A stretch of DNA of 64,000 nucleotides from the NCBI GenBank assembly GCA_026018925.1, contig JAKSZU010000012.1, positions 25,409,814-25,473,813 on the forward strand, read 5' to 3'. Source of the DNA: Tupaia tana. Taxonomy: Eukaryota; Chordata; Mammalia; Scandentia; Tupaiidae. Positions 32,529-43,431 of this stretch are shown piece by piece (the first letter of the stretch is position 1; each line of letters starts with the position of its first letter). The notes under the pieces were generated by a model, which saw nothing but the letters and a program-made list of their open reading frames with translations, did no database searches and was not told the DNA's origin. The position numbers and the translations under genes were made by a program.

Positions 32529-33548
32529 AATGTGCTTTGTGTGAAACTCCACCAACTTCCTTAGGAAAACTCCACATTTATTCATAGGAAGGGCTTTCAG
32601 TTACTGGATCACTCTCTCCACATTCACCATTCTTATCCTACACCAGTGTCTTGAATCTGAATACACCAACTCGAGGTAGGATCCCAGGACTTCAACCAGT
32701 TGAAAATGGAGCACATTGCCACCCTCCCACTCTCGCAGAATTGTGTATATGGGGGTGAGGGTAGGGACGTGGTGGAAGAAGAGCCTTTAGGTCTAAAGTT
32801 AGTTGTGGATTTAGATCTTCCTAGTCAGATTATCTTTCCAATATTCCTACATGTGTAAGTAGGAATCAGGGCAATTCATATGATTAATAGAATTATTTTA
32901 TTAACTTATACACTGCTCTTAGGAACAAAAATTAATTTTTAGAGAGTACAATCTAAACCCATATTGAAAAAGGATATATTTCCTCAATTAGAAGAACATC
33001 TTACCTTTTCCCCAGAGTTAGTGGGTCCCATTATTGTGTAGAAGATAGGTCTGGTTTCTTTCCTGTTCTGCCTGGGAAGCTATTAAAATAATAAATAAGC
33101 TATATTGTGCTTTAAGGGCTCCCCCCTTTAGTTAATTCAGGAAGGACTCCAGACTTAATAAATTGTTTTGACAGTCTACTCTGGGGGCTCCAGTGGTGCT
33201 AATTCTTTTATAAGAAGCCTATCTTCACTAGGTTAAACAAAATCGTTTCTGTTCCTTACAATCAACCCATCTCTGTCCAGAAGAGAAATGGATTCTGGTA
33301 AGCAGGTTTGCAAGCAATAGATTCTCAAAGAATGTGGATGCTATGCCCAGCCTCACAGCATGGTCCACAATGGTGAAGACTCTCACCCTGGGAAGAGCAG
33401 TTTGGTGAGGCCTAGTTAGCTTGAGTGGGTGTTTGTTTGTTGCAAAAAAACTAATAGCTGGCTAGGATCTGGTATAATGGAGGCCTGGAGGTATATGAAT
33501 AGGTATAGCCTGTCTTCTTATGCTGCCTTGTCTATGGTAGAGGTTAAT
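32529..33548. other. Stretch without recognised gene
   Basis: AT-rich. Could be old retroviral or LINE DNA but I see no diagnostic motif. Confidence 0.4.
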
Positions 33549-33550
33549 TA

Positions 33551-33620
33551 TTGACTTGTCAGAAAAGTCATGATGTATTTTTCTATTCAAAAATGCATCA
33601 TGACTTTTCCAATGACCCAA
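33551..33620. mobile_element. Mariner-like palindromic MITE, copy 1
   Basis: A 70-bp element flanked by TA on both sides (33549-33550 and 33621-33622). The arms of about 32 bp are near-complementary: GAAAAGTCATGATGTATTTTT on the left and AAAAATGCATCATGACTTTTC on the right. The ends TTG and CAA plus the TA duplication fit Tc1/mariner elements. Confidence 0.7.
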
Positions 33621-33622
33621 TA

Positions 33623-33856
33623 AAATCTTAGCACAACTCTAGGCTAATTCACCAAGGGCTTAGGGTCTTCAGGCATGAAAGTTTGAGTCAGTTCACCTCC
33701 TAAAGAAACTTTAACTAGTACTGGTTAAAAGCATGAACTACATGAAACAGGTTATAGAAGGCAGACAAAATAAAGCCCAGTTTTGTTTCTTCTATTCAGC
33801 CACCTATTTCTTACCCAATTGGGCATCAAATTTTTATTACTTTAAATTTAGCTTAT
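33623..33856. other. Spacer
   Basis: Nothing recognised. Confidence 0.4.
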
Positions 33857-33954
33857 TTTTGGGCTGACTCCATACTCTAGTGGTTAAAGGAGCTGGATCC
33901 CCCATGGTTAGCCATGATTTGAATCCTAGCCCCAGTGACGAAAAACACTTTGGC

Positions 33955-33985
<31 letters not shown>

Positions 33986-34510
33986 CCAAATCCCTATAGG
34001 ATGAAGAAATGTAGGAGAAGGGATTGTTACCCACCAATTCTGGCTGCTGCTTCTCATAGTCAATGAAATAGGAGGCAGAGGCTAGAGAAGAAGGAAGTTC
34101 ATCTCTAACTGGTTACAGGGAGACATTCAGCAAGTACTATCAAATTACCTCAAAAAGCTCAGCATGTTCTCGGTATTTGTAGGTACAAGACACAAGCACG
34201 TGTGAATCATTCTTCACTGTAATCAATAGAGTCAATCACTTTCTCCTTAGAAATTACCCTGATTCCTTCAAATACCTATTCCTGGTTTCTCATCTGACCT
34301 TTCCTCAAATAGATCTTCCTATGACTCAGTGTCTGGTCAGATTGTTCTCCTTAGAGGCCTTTCATATTCAAAATGGCTATAGTTTTGCTAAATCTTAAAT
34401 TAACCTACTACAGAATTGTGGTGTTGTCCATGTCCCATTGGGGGATGCTTTCTCTCTCTCTCTCTGGCAAGTTCATATACTCTATGGCAATTAAGAAAAA
34501 AAAGAAAAGA
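33857..34510 (+). mobile_element. SINE-O copy split by an LTR-like insertion
   Basis: 5' part 33857-34024 (head GGGCTGACTCCATACTCTAG, a (GT)n expansion at 33954-33982, ATGAAGAAATGTAGGAGAAG). 3' part 34413-34500 (TTGTGGTGTTGTCCATG, CCCATTGGGGGATGC, CT tract). The break falls inside the conserved phrase GGGATTGTGG. Confidence 0.85.
34025..34412. mobile_element. Solo-LTR-like insertion, 388 bp
   Basis: Begins TGTTACCCACC and ends CCTACTACA, so it has TG...CA ends on either strand. It is framed by ggat and gaat, a 4-bp duplication with one mismatch, in the middle of a SINE-O. Size, ends and short TSD fit a solo LTR. I see no clear AATAAA, so orientation is open. Confidence 0.65.
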
Positions 34511-34592
34511 AAAAATATGAAGCTTTTTAAAAAGTAGCTTATATTTGTTGCTTTATTATATATATTTAATATCATTTGTTTTCTGAGATTTT

Positions 34593-34766
34593 GTAAAGGA
34601 ATTATCTATTTTAATTTTATTTATTCATTCATTTTATTTTAATTTGATCAGAGAGAGAGAGAGAGAGAGAGAGATAGAAAGAGAGAGAGAGAGGTCTGGT
34701 ACTCGAACCATGGTGGGCCATGTAGGAGTGTCCAATGCCTTAACCACCATGCCATCTACTGGTCCC
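34593..34766 (-). mobile_element. SINE-S copy with perfect 16-bp TSD
   Basis: The TSD tgttttctgagatttt is exact at 34577-34592 and 34767-34782. A GA tract of about 50 bp and the B box complement GTACTCGAACCATGG are visible. Confidence 0.95.
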
Positions 34767-34843
34767 TGTTTTCTGAGATTTTTAATTCAACTCTTAACCC
34801 ACTTCTCTAGTCTTTTTCTTTTTCTCTCTGTTTGACAGTTAAG

Positions 34844-34876
34844 CCCCTCCCCCCCCCCCCCACACACACACACACT
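34844..34876. repeat. (C)n(CA)n microsatellite
   Basis: A run of C passing into CA units. Confidence 0.9.
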
Positions 34877-35460
34877 GCTCTGTTCTAATGACCCCAGGAT
34901 GATTTAAAGAATAAGAGAGGGAGGCCCTGAGATGAAGGAGACAAGATTAAGTCAAGGACTAGGTAGCGATGACTGCTTTCTGAGAGCACAGACCACATGA
35001 GCTAGTCAGGAGGTTTTTTTTATATGTCTGCTGCCTAAGATCCTGGTCCAGCACAGTTCATGCACTACTGAGGTAAGTTGTAGGGGTGCCTATAATCATT
35101 GATCTTAGTTTCAACCAAGAAATTATGGCTCTAGAACTCTTGGGGCATGTCATCAAGGCTTATGTCTTTGTCCTAGCTTGGGATTCAGGCAGGCCTAAAT
35201 ATTTTAGTCCTGGAAAAAAACTATTGTTGCCTCCTCCTAACTCACTGTGAGGGTACAGCAAAGGTCTGTGTGGAGCCTAAAGCAGAGGGTTATGTACAGA
35301 GAATGAAAAAGACACACATCAAAGCAGTGTATTCATTCTCTCAGTTCCCAACCTTTCTTGCCAGGATATCTCTACGAACTGTAGATTCTCCTTCAGGGTG
35401 AGCATATTAGGAGTCTTATCTTGAATTGGCTGTTGCTTGTGTCCTTCCATAGCTGCTGTT
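34877..35460. other. Stretch without recognised gene
   Basis: Nothing recognised. Confidence 0.4.
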
Positions 35461-35462
35461 TT

Positions 35463-35675
35463 TTGTTTTGCTATAGGGTATGTGCATTTTCCAGAGTGAG
35501 AGAGGGATAGGATAGCCACACCATAATCCCTTCCCTTCCATTCTTCTCTTGGGATTTTGGGCCTGCATGTACATACTCCGGCATGTTTTTCAAGCTGCTG
35601 GGTCTAAGACTAGAACTTCACAACTGGTCATGTGGGATCCAGTGCCTTAACCCCACACCACCTGCTGTCCCCTGA
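35463..35675 (-). mobile_element. SINE-L/O copy, antisense
   Basis: TTTTGCTATAGGGTATGTGC at the tail side, CTTGGGATTTTGGGCCTGC in the body, a GCATGTTTTTCAAGCTGCTGG linker complement and the CCACCTGCTGTCCC head end. Confidence 0.85.
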
Positions 35676-35941
35676 CAGGTGTTGATTTTAGGGAAAGCTA
35701 AGGAACATTAATTAAACAAGCAGGGTCTGATACTCCAGCACTGTAGATCTGCCAGTAACCAAGTTCAGTAAACTCTGTTTTCTACACTCCACTGATTGAT
35801 CTTCATAGGTTTACCTCTCTCGAGGTTGTTATATAAGAAATAGAAGTTTAACTCTTATTAATGTATTTATTCTCAAGGCTCTTTGCAAGCATGATCTACT
35901 TCTTATTAGCCCTTTACTCTGCTTAGCAAGGCAAACTTTAC

Positions 35942-35942
35942 T

Positions 35943-35989
<47 letters not shown>

Positions 35990-36243
35990 TTTTTGAGAGG
36001 TTTTGCTACAGGGTGCGTGTGCTCGCCAGAAAGACAGAGAGAGACAGAGAGACAGAAAGTGAGAAATCAGCCCCCAGGGGGGATGGCCACGCTGTGATCC
36101 CTTCTCTTCCATTCTCCTCTCGGGATCTTGGGCACGCATGCACATGTAGCCAGCATGAATTTAAGCCACTGGATCTGGGACTCAAACCATGGTCGACTAC
36201 ATGGGAGTCCAGCAACATAGCCATTATGCCAACTGCTGGTCCC
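35942..36243 (-). mobile_element. SINE-L copy with (TTTA)n tail
   Basis: The A-rich tail has become a (TTTA)n run at about 35942-35991. Flanks caaacttt on both sides are the likely TSD. Confidence 0.9.
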
Positions 36244-36333
36244 CAAACTTTTTTTTTTAATTGACAGATTTATATTGGACCTATTTCTGTTCTGGGCTCT
36301 TTTGTGCTGGACACTTGTTATTAAACTAAAAAT

Positions 36334-36525
36334 AGGGGACAGCAGGTGGTGTGGTGGTTAAGGTGCTGGACTTCTACATGGCCAATTGTGGTTTGAGTCC
36401 TGGACCTGGTGGCTTGTTTTCTCACTTTCCCTCTCTCCCTCTGGTGAGCATGCATGTCCTATGCAAACTTAAAATTATAAAAACAGTAATAATAACAAAT
36501 ATATAAATAATTTAAAAATAAAACC
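36334..36525 (+). mobile_element. SINE-S copy, sense
   Basis: GGACAGCAGGTGGTGTGG, GGTTTGAGTCCTGGACC, then CTCCCTCTGGTGAGCATGC, a SINE-L-like ending, so another mosaic. Confidence 0.85.
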
Positions 36526-36962
36526 AAAAATACCTATAGCAACCAGTTACAGAAAAGTGCAAATTTACCTTAATTTTTTTCACTCAATATTGCATGCTTC
36601 AGCCTAAACATTCTCGTCTTTCTCATTATTCTCACATCCCTATTTGAGGGCAAGGTGCTCTTACAGCCAACATCCTGGTGATTTTCACTATATAGGCAGA
36701 AAAAAAATCTTAGCAGACATAGTTGCCAGTGGCCTGCTCCAGCCGGGGTGGGTTGAAGCTTGTACACAGGAAGGCGACACAGGTGGGCAGAAATTTAGGC
36801 AGAGACCGTGATGCCCTTTAGCATGTTCTCAGCTGACTACAGTCAGAGCAAGCTCAGGACTGTAGTGTCAGTGGCTATCAAACATACGTATTTATTGAGG
36901 GATGTTTTACAGAAGCAGCGGGGGGGGGGGGTGAGGCGGAAGTAAAAGATTTTACTGTAAAA
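36526..36962. other. Stretch without recognised gene
   Basis: A G run lies at about 36919-36930. Nothing else recognised. Confidence 0.4.
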
Positions 36963-37132
36963 AACAGGGTATTTAAAACAAGACAATAACAAAAACATGA
37001 TGTTTGTTCTGTTTGACCAGGTAAAAACAGTTACAGTCCCCAGGGTGAAAAATAGGGTATTTAAAACATAATCATAAAACATGGTGTCTGTTTTGTTTGA
37101 TTAGGTATAAACAGCCACAATCCTTTGGGCGA
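36963..37132. repeat. Diverged tandem duplication, about 85 bp x 2
   Basis: 36963-37048 and 37049-37132 share AGGGTATTTAAAACA, AACATG-TGT, TCTGTTTG/TTTTGTTTGA and AACAG at the same spacing. The pair resembles the direct repeats found in retroviral U3 enhancers. Confidence 0.7.
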
Positions 37133-37158
37133 GAGAGTCCATTTGTCTTCTTAGATCT

Positions 37159-37441
37159 TTTTTTTTTTTTTTTTTTTTTTTTTTTGAGAGAGGTTTTTTC
37201 GCTATAGGGCGCGTGCGCTCGCCAGACAGACAGAGAGAGACATAGAGACAGAAAGCGAGAAATCACCCCCCAGAGGGGATGGTCACGCCGCAATCCCTTC
37301 TCCTCCATTCTCCTCTCGGGATCTTGGGCACGCACGCACACGCGCCCGGCGTGAGTTTTAAGCCACCGGGTCCGGGACGCGAACCGCGGTCGACTACGTG
37401 GGAGTCCAGCGACATAGCCATTACACTAACTGCTGGTTCCC
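37159..37441 (-). mobile_element. Young-subfamily SINE-L
   Basis: The TSD tcttcttagatct is exact at 37146-37158 and 37442-37454. GACGCGAACCGCGG and GAGACATAGAGACAG mark the young subfamily. CpGs are intact. Confidence 0.95.
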
Positions 37442-37454
37442 TCTTCTTAGATCT

Positions 37455-38318
37455 TGATTACCGGGTAGAGTCTTTTGGGTGAGGGGGTTTTCAGCAAGCT
37501 TGATAACTTTAGTCTCTGGCCGGAGGCTTAAATAGGAATCTTATATGGTTAAGTAAGATCATGGTTAATATATACTAAAGTGGAACATCTATATTATCTT
37601 TGGGGTAATCCACAGCTAAGAGGGTGAGTCTAATGTCTGCATGGGAAAGGAATATGGTCTTGTGAGCAGCTTGACTGCTCTGAGAGGAGCTTCAGCATTC
37701 TTTGTTATTTTCCAGGCAGGTGGAGTGAGCCTCAATCTCCGGTCGCCACCACTTTTAGGAGTCCGCATTCTTTTTAGGATTATTAGTTGGTTTTACTGTA
37801 AAAGTTACAGTAAGGCTGGGGGTGTTATTTTGCTCTTACGGGGTACCCAGGTACCGTAATGGCAATAAAGCCCATGGCTTAAAAATTTAAAAGCCTGAGC
37901 TCACAGTTGTGGTCCTTGCCAGCAACTTTCCTCACCCAAGCCTTGCTTAGACATGAGAGACAGCTCGACTCTGCCTGTGTTGGCTGCGTGGTCTCCGCCA
38001 CATAGTTTTTGTTATACTTTCTGAGAAGGGATAAAACCAATGACAGTAACATTTTGGAATCGAGGTGGTCCATGCTGGAGAGTATTATTTTTTGGAGTGC
38101 CAGCCCGGGTCTTAAAGCATGGGGCCATTTCAGAAACTGCTCTCCTGTATCCTTTCCTACCAGTTTTAATTGTTCCCAGGAACTGGTGGAAGAAATCACT
38201 TCTCCGTTAATTGCTCTGTAATTTCATTCGTATTGATCATTTCTTGTCAAAATAGGGCTTTTAGGCTAAGTGGAAAATTTCTCGATTTCATTTCTCAGAG
38301 AAGCCTCTGGTGGAGCAT
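37455..38318. other. Stretch without recognised gene
   Basis: May be retroviral in origin because it lies between a U3-like repeat and an LTR. CAATAAAGCCC at 37862-37872 resembles an LTR polyadenylation signal. No pol or env motif found. Confidence 0.35.
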
Positions 38319-38880
38319 GTAACTGTTACTGAACTCAAATCAGGTTCGCTCGCCCAAGCGCTATAAAACCAAGCCATAGGCACATGGTGTAGTGAAGGAA
38401 AGTACAACTTTATTGCAAAGCGCAAAGCAAGGAGAGCGGGCAGCTCATGCTGAAAAGACCGGTCTCCCCGAGATGTTCCCCACGTGCATTTTTAAGGGCA
38501 AAATTAGGGGCAGAGGTTCCAGGCACATGATCAGTTCAGTGATTGGTTCAAGAGGGCGTGATCATCTTGTGAGCATTCTTGATTGGTTAGGCCTTGGATA
38601 ATCAAATTCCTCTTCAGGTGTCTGGAACTCTTCAGCCTGGAGTCTCTGAGATCAAAACCAGCAGTTTCCAGTCTACAAAACATCTTACATATTGAAATGA
38701 AAACCTTCTTTCCTTTAAGTGAGAGTTTTAGAAGTCAAATGGCTCTCATTCATGGTTCATGTTAGTCATTATCATAACCAAAGTCTGAAGACTTACTCCT
38801 TTGGACTTTATATTTCAGGAACCCTAGAAAATACTTTAGGGGGTTCTTGCTTGGTTTCATAACTAGGAGGAAGGGGGCAG
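38319..38880 (-). mobile_element. ERV LTR, minus orientation
   Basis: On the minus strand the sequence parallels 53131-54193: CTAAAACTCTCACTTAAAGG, ATTTCAATATGTAAGATG, CTAATTTTGCCCTTAAAAAT, GTACTTTCCTTCA, then GCGAACCTGATTTGAGTTC and an end near ...GTTACA. GCAATAAAGTTG supplies a polyadenylation signal. The 5' limit is uncertain. No internal viral gene is visible next to it, so it is probably a solo LTR of an ERV1-like element. Confidence 0.7.
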
Positions 38881-38899
38881 CAAACACTGGGGTTGTGTT

Positions 38900-39166
38900 T
38901 GGGTTTTTTTTTTTTTAGAGATTTTTGCTATAGGGCGTGTGCACTCGCCAACCAGAAAGACAGAGAGAGATGGAGAGACAGAAAGCAAGAAATCACCCCC
39001 TGGGAATATGGCCGCACTGCAATTCCTTTTCCTCCATTCTTCTCTCAGGATCTTGGGCACGCACGCACACGTGCCGGCATGAGTTTAAGTCACTGGGTCT
39101 GGGACTCGAACCGCGGTCGACTATGTGGGACATAGTGACATAGCCATTACGCCCACTGCTGGTCTC
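38900..39166 (-). mobile_element. SINE-L copy with perfect 17-bp TSD
   Basis: The TSD aacactggggttgtgtt is exact at 38883-38899 and 39167-39183. B box complement GACTCGAACCGCGG is intact. Confidence 0.95.
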
Positions 39167-39287
39167 AACACTGGGGTTGTGTTAACGAGAGGTGTGCAGT
39201 GTAGTGTGGTAGCTGCTTGACACACATGGCCATCAAGCACTTGAAATACGGAGAGTGTGAATGAAGACTAAGTTTTATTTCATTTTA

Positions 39288-39468
39288 GGGGCCAGCAGGT
39301 GGTGTGGTGGTTAAGATGCTGGACTCCCACATGGCTGACCATGGTTCTAAGTCCTGGACCTGGCAGCTTGCTTTATCACTTTCTCTTGCTGTTTTGTGCA
39401 CGTGCTCTGTAACAAATTAAAAACTAATGACAATAATAAACAACATTAAATTAATCATTCTTTTTACA
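39288..39468 (+). mobile_element. SINE-S copy, sense
   Basis: GGGGCCAGCAGGTGGTGTGG, a GGTTCTAAGTCC B box with an extra base, and a GTGCACGTGCTCTGTAACAAA ending. Flanks aagttttattt on both sides are the TSD. Confidence 0.9.
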
Positions 39469-40319
39469 AAGTTTTATTTTAATTCATTACAATTTAATAT
39501 TAAATAGCAACATGGCCAGTAGATATCATATTAGACTCTGCAGGGCTCGAAAACCTGTTAGACAAATTTAGGAAAATGGTCTGGGGTCTCACTGCTTGTA
39601 TCAGGAAGCCACATTGTGTTTGTCATCGTGGTTACATAATGTCTGTATGTTCAGCTGAGGGACTGTAAAGGAGAGGGTGAGCAGACAGCTCATGGGTTCT
39701 ACCCTCTCTTAAGCTTCAGAGGTGAGAGTTCCAGAAAAGTACTGCAGCTGAGGTGAAGTGAGGTGAAGACACCCTCATGGTGAAAGGTGGACACACCCTG
39801 ACCATACAGGGACGGTTTGGGGAAATATTCTTAGCTGCTATTCAAAGGAAGATAGCAAGCCCCCTCCTGTGGGTCTCTCTCCTCTTTGAGGTCCCATTTC
39901 TCCACAACAGATGCCTCCCTATCCATAATTCTTATCCTGTGGCAGCATTTAATTCTCTCCAACCATGTGTTCAGGGTGCCATGTGGAATGATCTGAGGAT
40001 CAGAGAAGGTAAGTGATGAGTCTGTGGTGAGTGATGAGGACGTGATGAATAGGATCCACGGCCATTTTCCTGTGTGCATTCAGGGTTTGCTCCTCCTTAT
40101 CGAACACATCTGAGTTCTTCTTTGCTTCCGTTCATGCATAATCATAAAAAATACCCAGCAGTCAGATATTAAAAATTTCATTTAACTCTTGCAAAGGCAT
40201 GATGCTAATTCTAGATCAGTATCCAAAAGAACAGAGTTTAGCAGAGAGAGAAGACATGGACATGGAACAGAAGCGTACTGTTGGTTTTTTATGTGACATC
40301 AGCGTGACCGCTCTGTTCT
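39469..40319. other. Stretch without recognised gene
   Basis: Nothing recognised. Confidence 0.4.
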
Positions 40320-40400
40320 AGGACAGTAGCAAGACGTAGATGAAGCGACTGATCCAGGGTACTCCACAACTAGGATTTGAACCCAGGTGTGCTGATGGAA
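40320..40400 (-). repeat. MIR fragment
   Basis: GATGAAGCGACTGATCCAGG and CTAGGATTTGAACCCAGG fit the MIR core complement and its tRNA-like end. Confidence 0.5.
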
Positions 40401-40611
40401 ACTCTAACATCCTGCAGAGCTGAGTGGTACTATTCTGCCCCATCCACCAAGGTGGTTGTGAGTGTCGGGATAGACCAAATACTCACAAGTCAGCCCCTAC
40501 TGGAGCCTCAGATTCACAAAGTACCTCTTCCCTACTCACCCCGGCTTCACTCACCTCCGTAATTCTTTTGTGTTCTGCAGCGTCTGCCTAGGCCATGGGT
40601 TGGGTGGACAG

Positions 40612-41050
40612 ATAAAATGCAGGATGCCCAGTTAAAATTGAATTTCATATCAACAATAAGTACTTTTTTCAATACATTGAATGGGATGTGCTTATACTGA
40701 AAAAAGTATTTGTTGGGACCAACAGTTTGTGTAATGGCTATGTCGCTGGACTCCCATGTAATCGACTGTGGTTTGAGTCCCAGACCCGGTGGCTTAAACT
40801 AATGCCTGGTGCGTGTGCGTGCATGCCCCAGATCCGAGAGGAGAATGGAGGAGACAGGATTGCGGTGTGGCCATGCCCCCGGGGAGTGATTTCTTCCTTT
40901 CTGTCTGTCTCTCTGTCTCTCTGTCTGGCGAGTGCAAGCCCCTATAACAAAAACCTCTCCAAATAATAATAATAATAATATTTGTTGTTTACCCGAAACT
41001 CAATTTTAACTGGACATGTTATATTTTTATGTGCTAAATCTGGCAAGCTG
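40612..41050. repeat. Palindromic DNA-transposon fossil, split by SINE-L
   Basis: The left arm GGATGCCCAGTTAAAATTGA (about 40620) is complementary to the right arm TCAATTTTAACTGGACATG (about 41003-41021). The middle is AT-rich and self-complementary. The SINE-L at 40716-40978 separates the arms. Family not named. Confidence 0.6.
40716..40978 (+). mobile_element. SINE-L copy, sense
   Basis: The TSD tatttgttg is at 40707-40715 and 40979-40987. Ends CCTATAACAAAAACCTC with an (AAT)n tail. Confidence 0.9.
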
Positions 41051-41274
41051 AACCACCTGCAAATCCTCCATCATCAGCATTAGTGCAGTTGAGGTCCCAG
41101 GCTCCCTCAAGTAGTCTGGGGAATCAGATGGTGCTTAATCATTTAGCACAGAGCCAGGATTTAACACATGTTGAACATCAACTTGGCAAAGCCCTCTGCT
41201 CAGTATCCTGGAGGGATGGGACTAACTCGTTTAACCCCTCTTGGCATCAGGCTCTTCCAAGTGAAATGGATATA

Positions 41275-41410
41275 GAATTGAGTTTGGGCTGGGCTCTGAC
41301 CCCGACTCTGCCACTTAGAGCTGTGGCCTTGGGCATGTCCCTTCTTCTCTCTGAGTCCCATGTCTCCCTTGCTGGGTAGAACGCAAAAATAAATAAATAA
41401 ATAAATAAAT
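41275..41410 (+). repeat. MIR fragment and (AAAT)n
   Basis: GGGCTCTGACCCCGACTCTG, AGCTGTGGCCTTGGGCATG and CCTTCTTCTCTCTGAG follow the MIR order. An (AAAT)n run covers about 41385-41410. Confidence 0.65.
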
Positions 41411-41539
41411 GGAAAGAGTTTCTGCAGAGCTGTATGCAAAGAGTTATGTAGAGGTTAGGTTTCTTTGTCAACAAATCTAATTTTATCCGATTCAGACTAT
41501 TTCTCTAGCTGTGATGATATTTCTGGTTGCACGGTTTAT

Positions 41540-41735
41540 TTGTTTAAGGAGCAGATGTGTGGGCCAAATCCCAGCTCTGCTATTTATCAGTAGTGTGATT
41601 TTGGCAAGTGACCTAACCTCTATGTTTCCCGCTCTCCTCACTGTGAAACAGAATGGAAATGCTGTCAATCTCAGAGGGTTATTGTGAGGACTCATTGAAT
41701 TAAAATACACAAAAGGCTTAAAACTGTGTCTAATG
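41540..41735 (+). repeat. MIR SINE fossil
   Basis: CCAGCTCTGCTATTTATCAG, GGCAAGTGACCTAACCTC, GAATGGAAATGCTGTC and GGTTATTGTGAGGACTCATT are in MIR order. Confidence 0.8.
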
Positions 41736-41833
41736 AAAATTAATTCTGTTAGAAGTCACTAGAGTGGCTAACCTTCAGGGCTGGGGTAGGGAGGAGGCGG
41801 ACAGTAGTGGGATTAAATATATATGTATATATA

Positions 41834-42005
41834 GGGGCCAGCAGATGGTATGGTGCTTAAAAGTGCTGAATTCCCACATGGCCGATTGCTGTTCAAGTCC
41901 TGGACCTGGTGGCTTGCTTTCTCACTTTCCCTTTCTTTCTCCCTCTCTCTGGTCAAATTAAAAAATAATAAGAACAAGTGGAATTAAAAATAAATAAATA
42001 ATCTT
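41834..42005 (+). mobile_element. SINE-S copy inserted in an AT run
   Basis: GGGGCCAGCAGATGGTATGG, GTTCAAGTCCTGGACC and CTCTGGTCAAATTAAAAAAT. Both flanks are aaatatatat-type AT repeats. Confidence 0.9.
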
Positions 42006-42508
42006 TAAAATATATATATATACAGTTTGGGAATAAACAAATATTTCTGAGAGAACTTTAGACTTCCAAAGGCTGAGGAATTGGTTAAGTCTAGATGGAG
42101 ATTTCTGAGGGAAATTGCAAAGGGAGACTGTTAATAGCGGGGTTATAAGGGAAATAATCAGAAAACCACACTAAGATTATATTTATATATATATGTATAC
42201 ATATACATCTCATATATTTGCAAGAATATTTCCAAAACTATGTGGAAAAAAATAGAATTAAAGTATGAGTTTATTTTGGTATAATTTTTTTAAACCCATG
42301 CTTTGACTTTTCATAATATGCATTTTCCATGACCTTTTTGAGGACCTCTCTGCACCCAACTATATATATATATAATTCCCCCCCCAAGGGAAAATACTGG
42401 ATTAGGTTCTTGCAAGCCTCTGATCACATTTTCATCACTTGATCAAGGCATAACTTATGTGTGTGTTTCTGTTTTCAAACAGCTTATCTAGTACATATGG
42501 TTGATTCT
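42006..42508. other. AT-rich stretch
   Basis: (TA)n patches at 42183-42212 and 42361-42375, the latter running into a C stretch. No gene. Confidence 0.45.
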
Positions 42509-42770
42509 TTTTTTTTTTTTTTTTTTTTTTGAGAGGTTTTAGATATAGGGCGCATGCGCTCACCAGAAAGACAGAGAGAGACAGAAAGCAAGAAATCACC
42601 CCCCAGGGTGGATGGCCACGCTGCAATCCCTTCTCCTCCTTTCTCCTCTCGGCATCTTGGGCACGCATGCACACACGCTCAGCGTGAGTTTAAGCCACCA
42701 GGTCTGGGACTCGAACTGTGGTCAACTATATGGGAGTCCAGTGACATATCCATTAGGCTAACTGCTGGTC
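42509..42770 (-). mobile_element. SINE-L copy, antisense
   Basis: Long poly(T), then GATATAGGGCGCATGCGC, GATGGCCACGCTGCAATCCC, and the head CTAACTGCTGGTCCC. Flanks atatggttgattctt and atattgctgattctt are the TSD. Confidence 0.95.
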
Positions 42771-43431
42771 CCATATTGCTGATTCTTTAACATTGGATTT
42801 GCAGCCAACAACACACTAACTCAGGCCTGAATGAAGCGTATTTACCACGTTCTTTCTCTGTGAGGCACAACACAGCTCTGTGCTTAGGAACACTTGAGCA
42901 CCACACTTGGAGACCACTGTAGACAGAAAAATCACCAATGAAAAATGTGAAAAATGTGGCAGAGTTAGACCACAGAAGGATATTTGTCTATGGCATGAGA
43001 GCTGAGACAAGAAAGCAGGTCACTTCCAGTTTGACCTCAGCTAGGAATATATTTGATGACTCAAAATTTTTTAGCACTTCCTGTGTGTCTGCAAATGACC
43101 AGAAAAGTACCCTGAGTTTTGATTTGGGGTTACAAATAAATTTTAGTAGTTAAATTTGCAAATACTGAATTCAAGAAATGAGGATTGACTGTGTGCGTAA
43201 AAGGATGGTGTCAGCAAATAGGAAGGCCTAGAGGAGAGTGGAGGGATCTAGAGGCCCAGACAACATGGTGGGATCTGCTGGGACGAATGGTGAGGGAAGT
43301 TGATGGGAAGCTATTGCTTTTTCCTTAAGAAGTTTAGGGCCTTGGGACATGGATGTCCTCCTTTTACTTCCTGTGTGGGGTTGGGCTTTTGTTCTGTCAC
43401 TGTGCTATGTACATAGGAGTCAATTTTATTT
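42771..43431. other. Stretch without recognised gene
   Basis: Nothing recognised. Confidence 0.4.

Noticed and set aside
32700-34020. Endogenous retroviral pol or gag remnant
   Set aside because: The composition is suggestive, but I found no catalytic or zinc-finger motif in any frame and no flanking LTR in the right orientation.
37455-38318. CCKBR or SMPD1 exons expected by synteny
   Set aside because: No receptor transmembrane segments or sphingomyelinase motifs appear here or elsewhere in the window; both genes should lie outside it.
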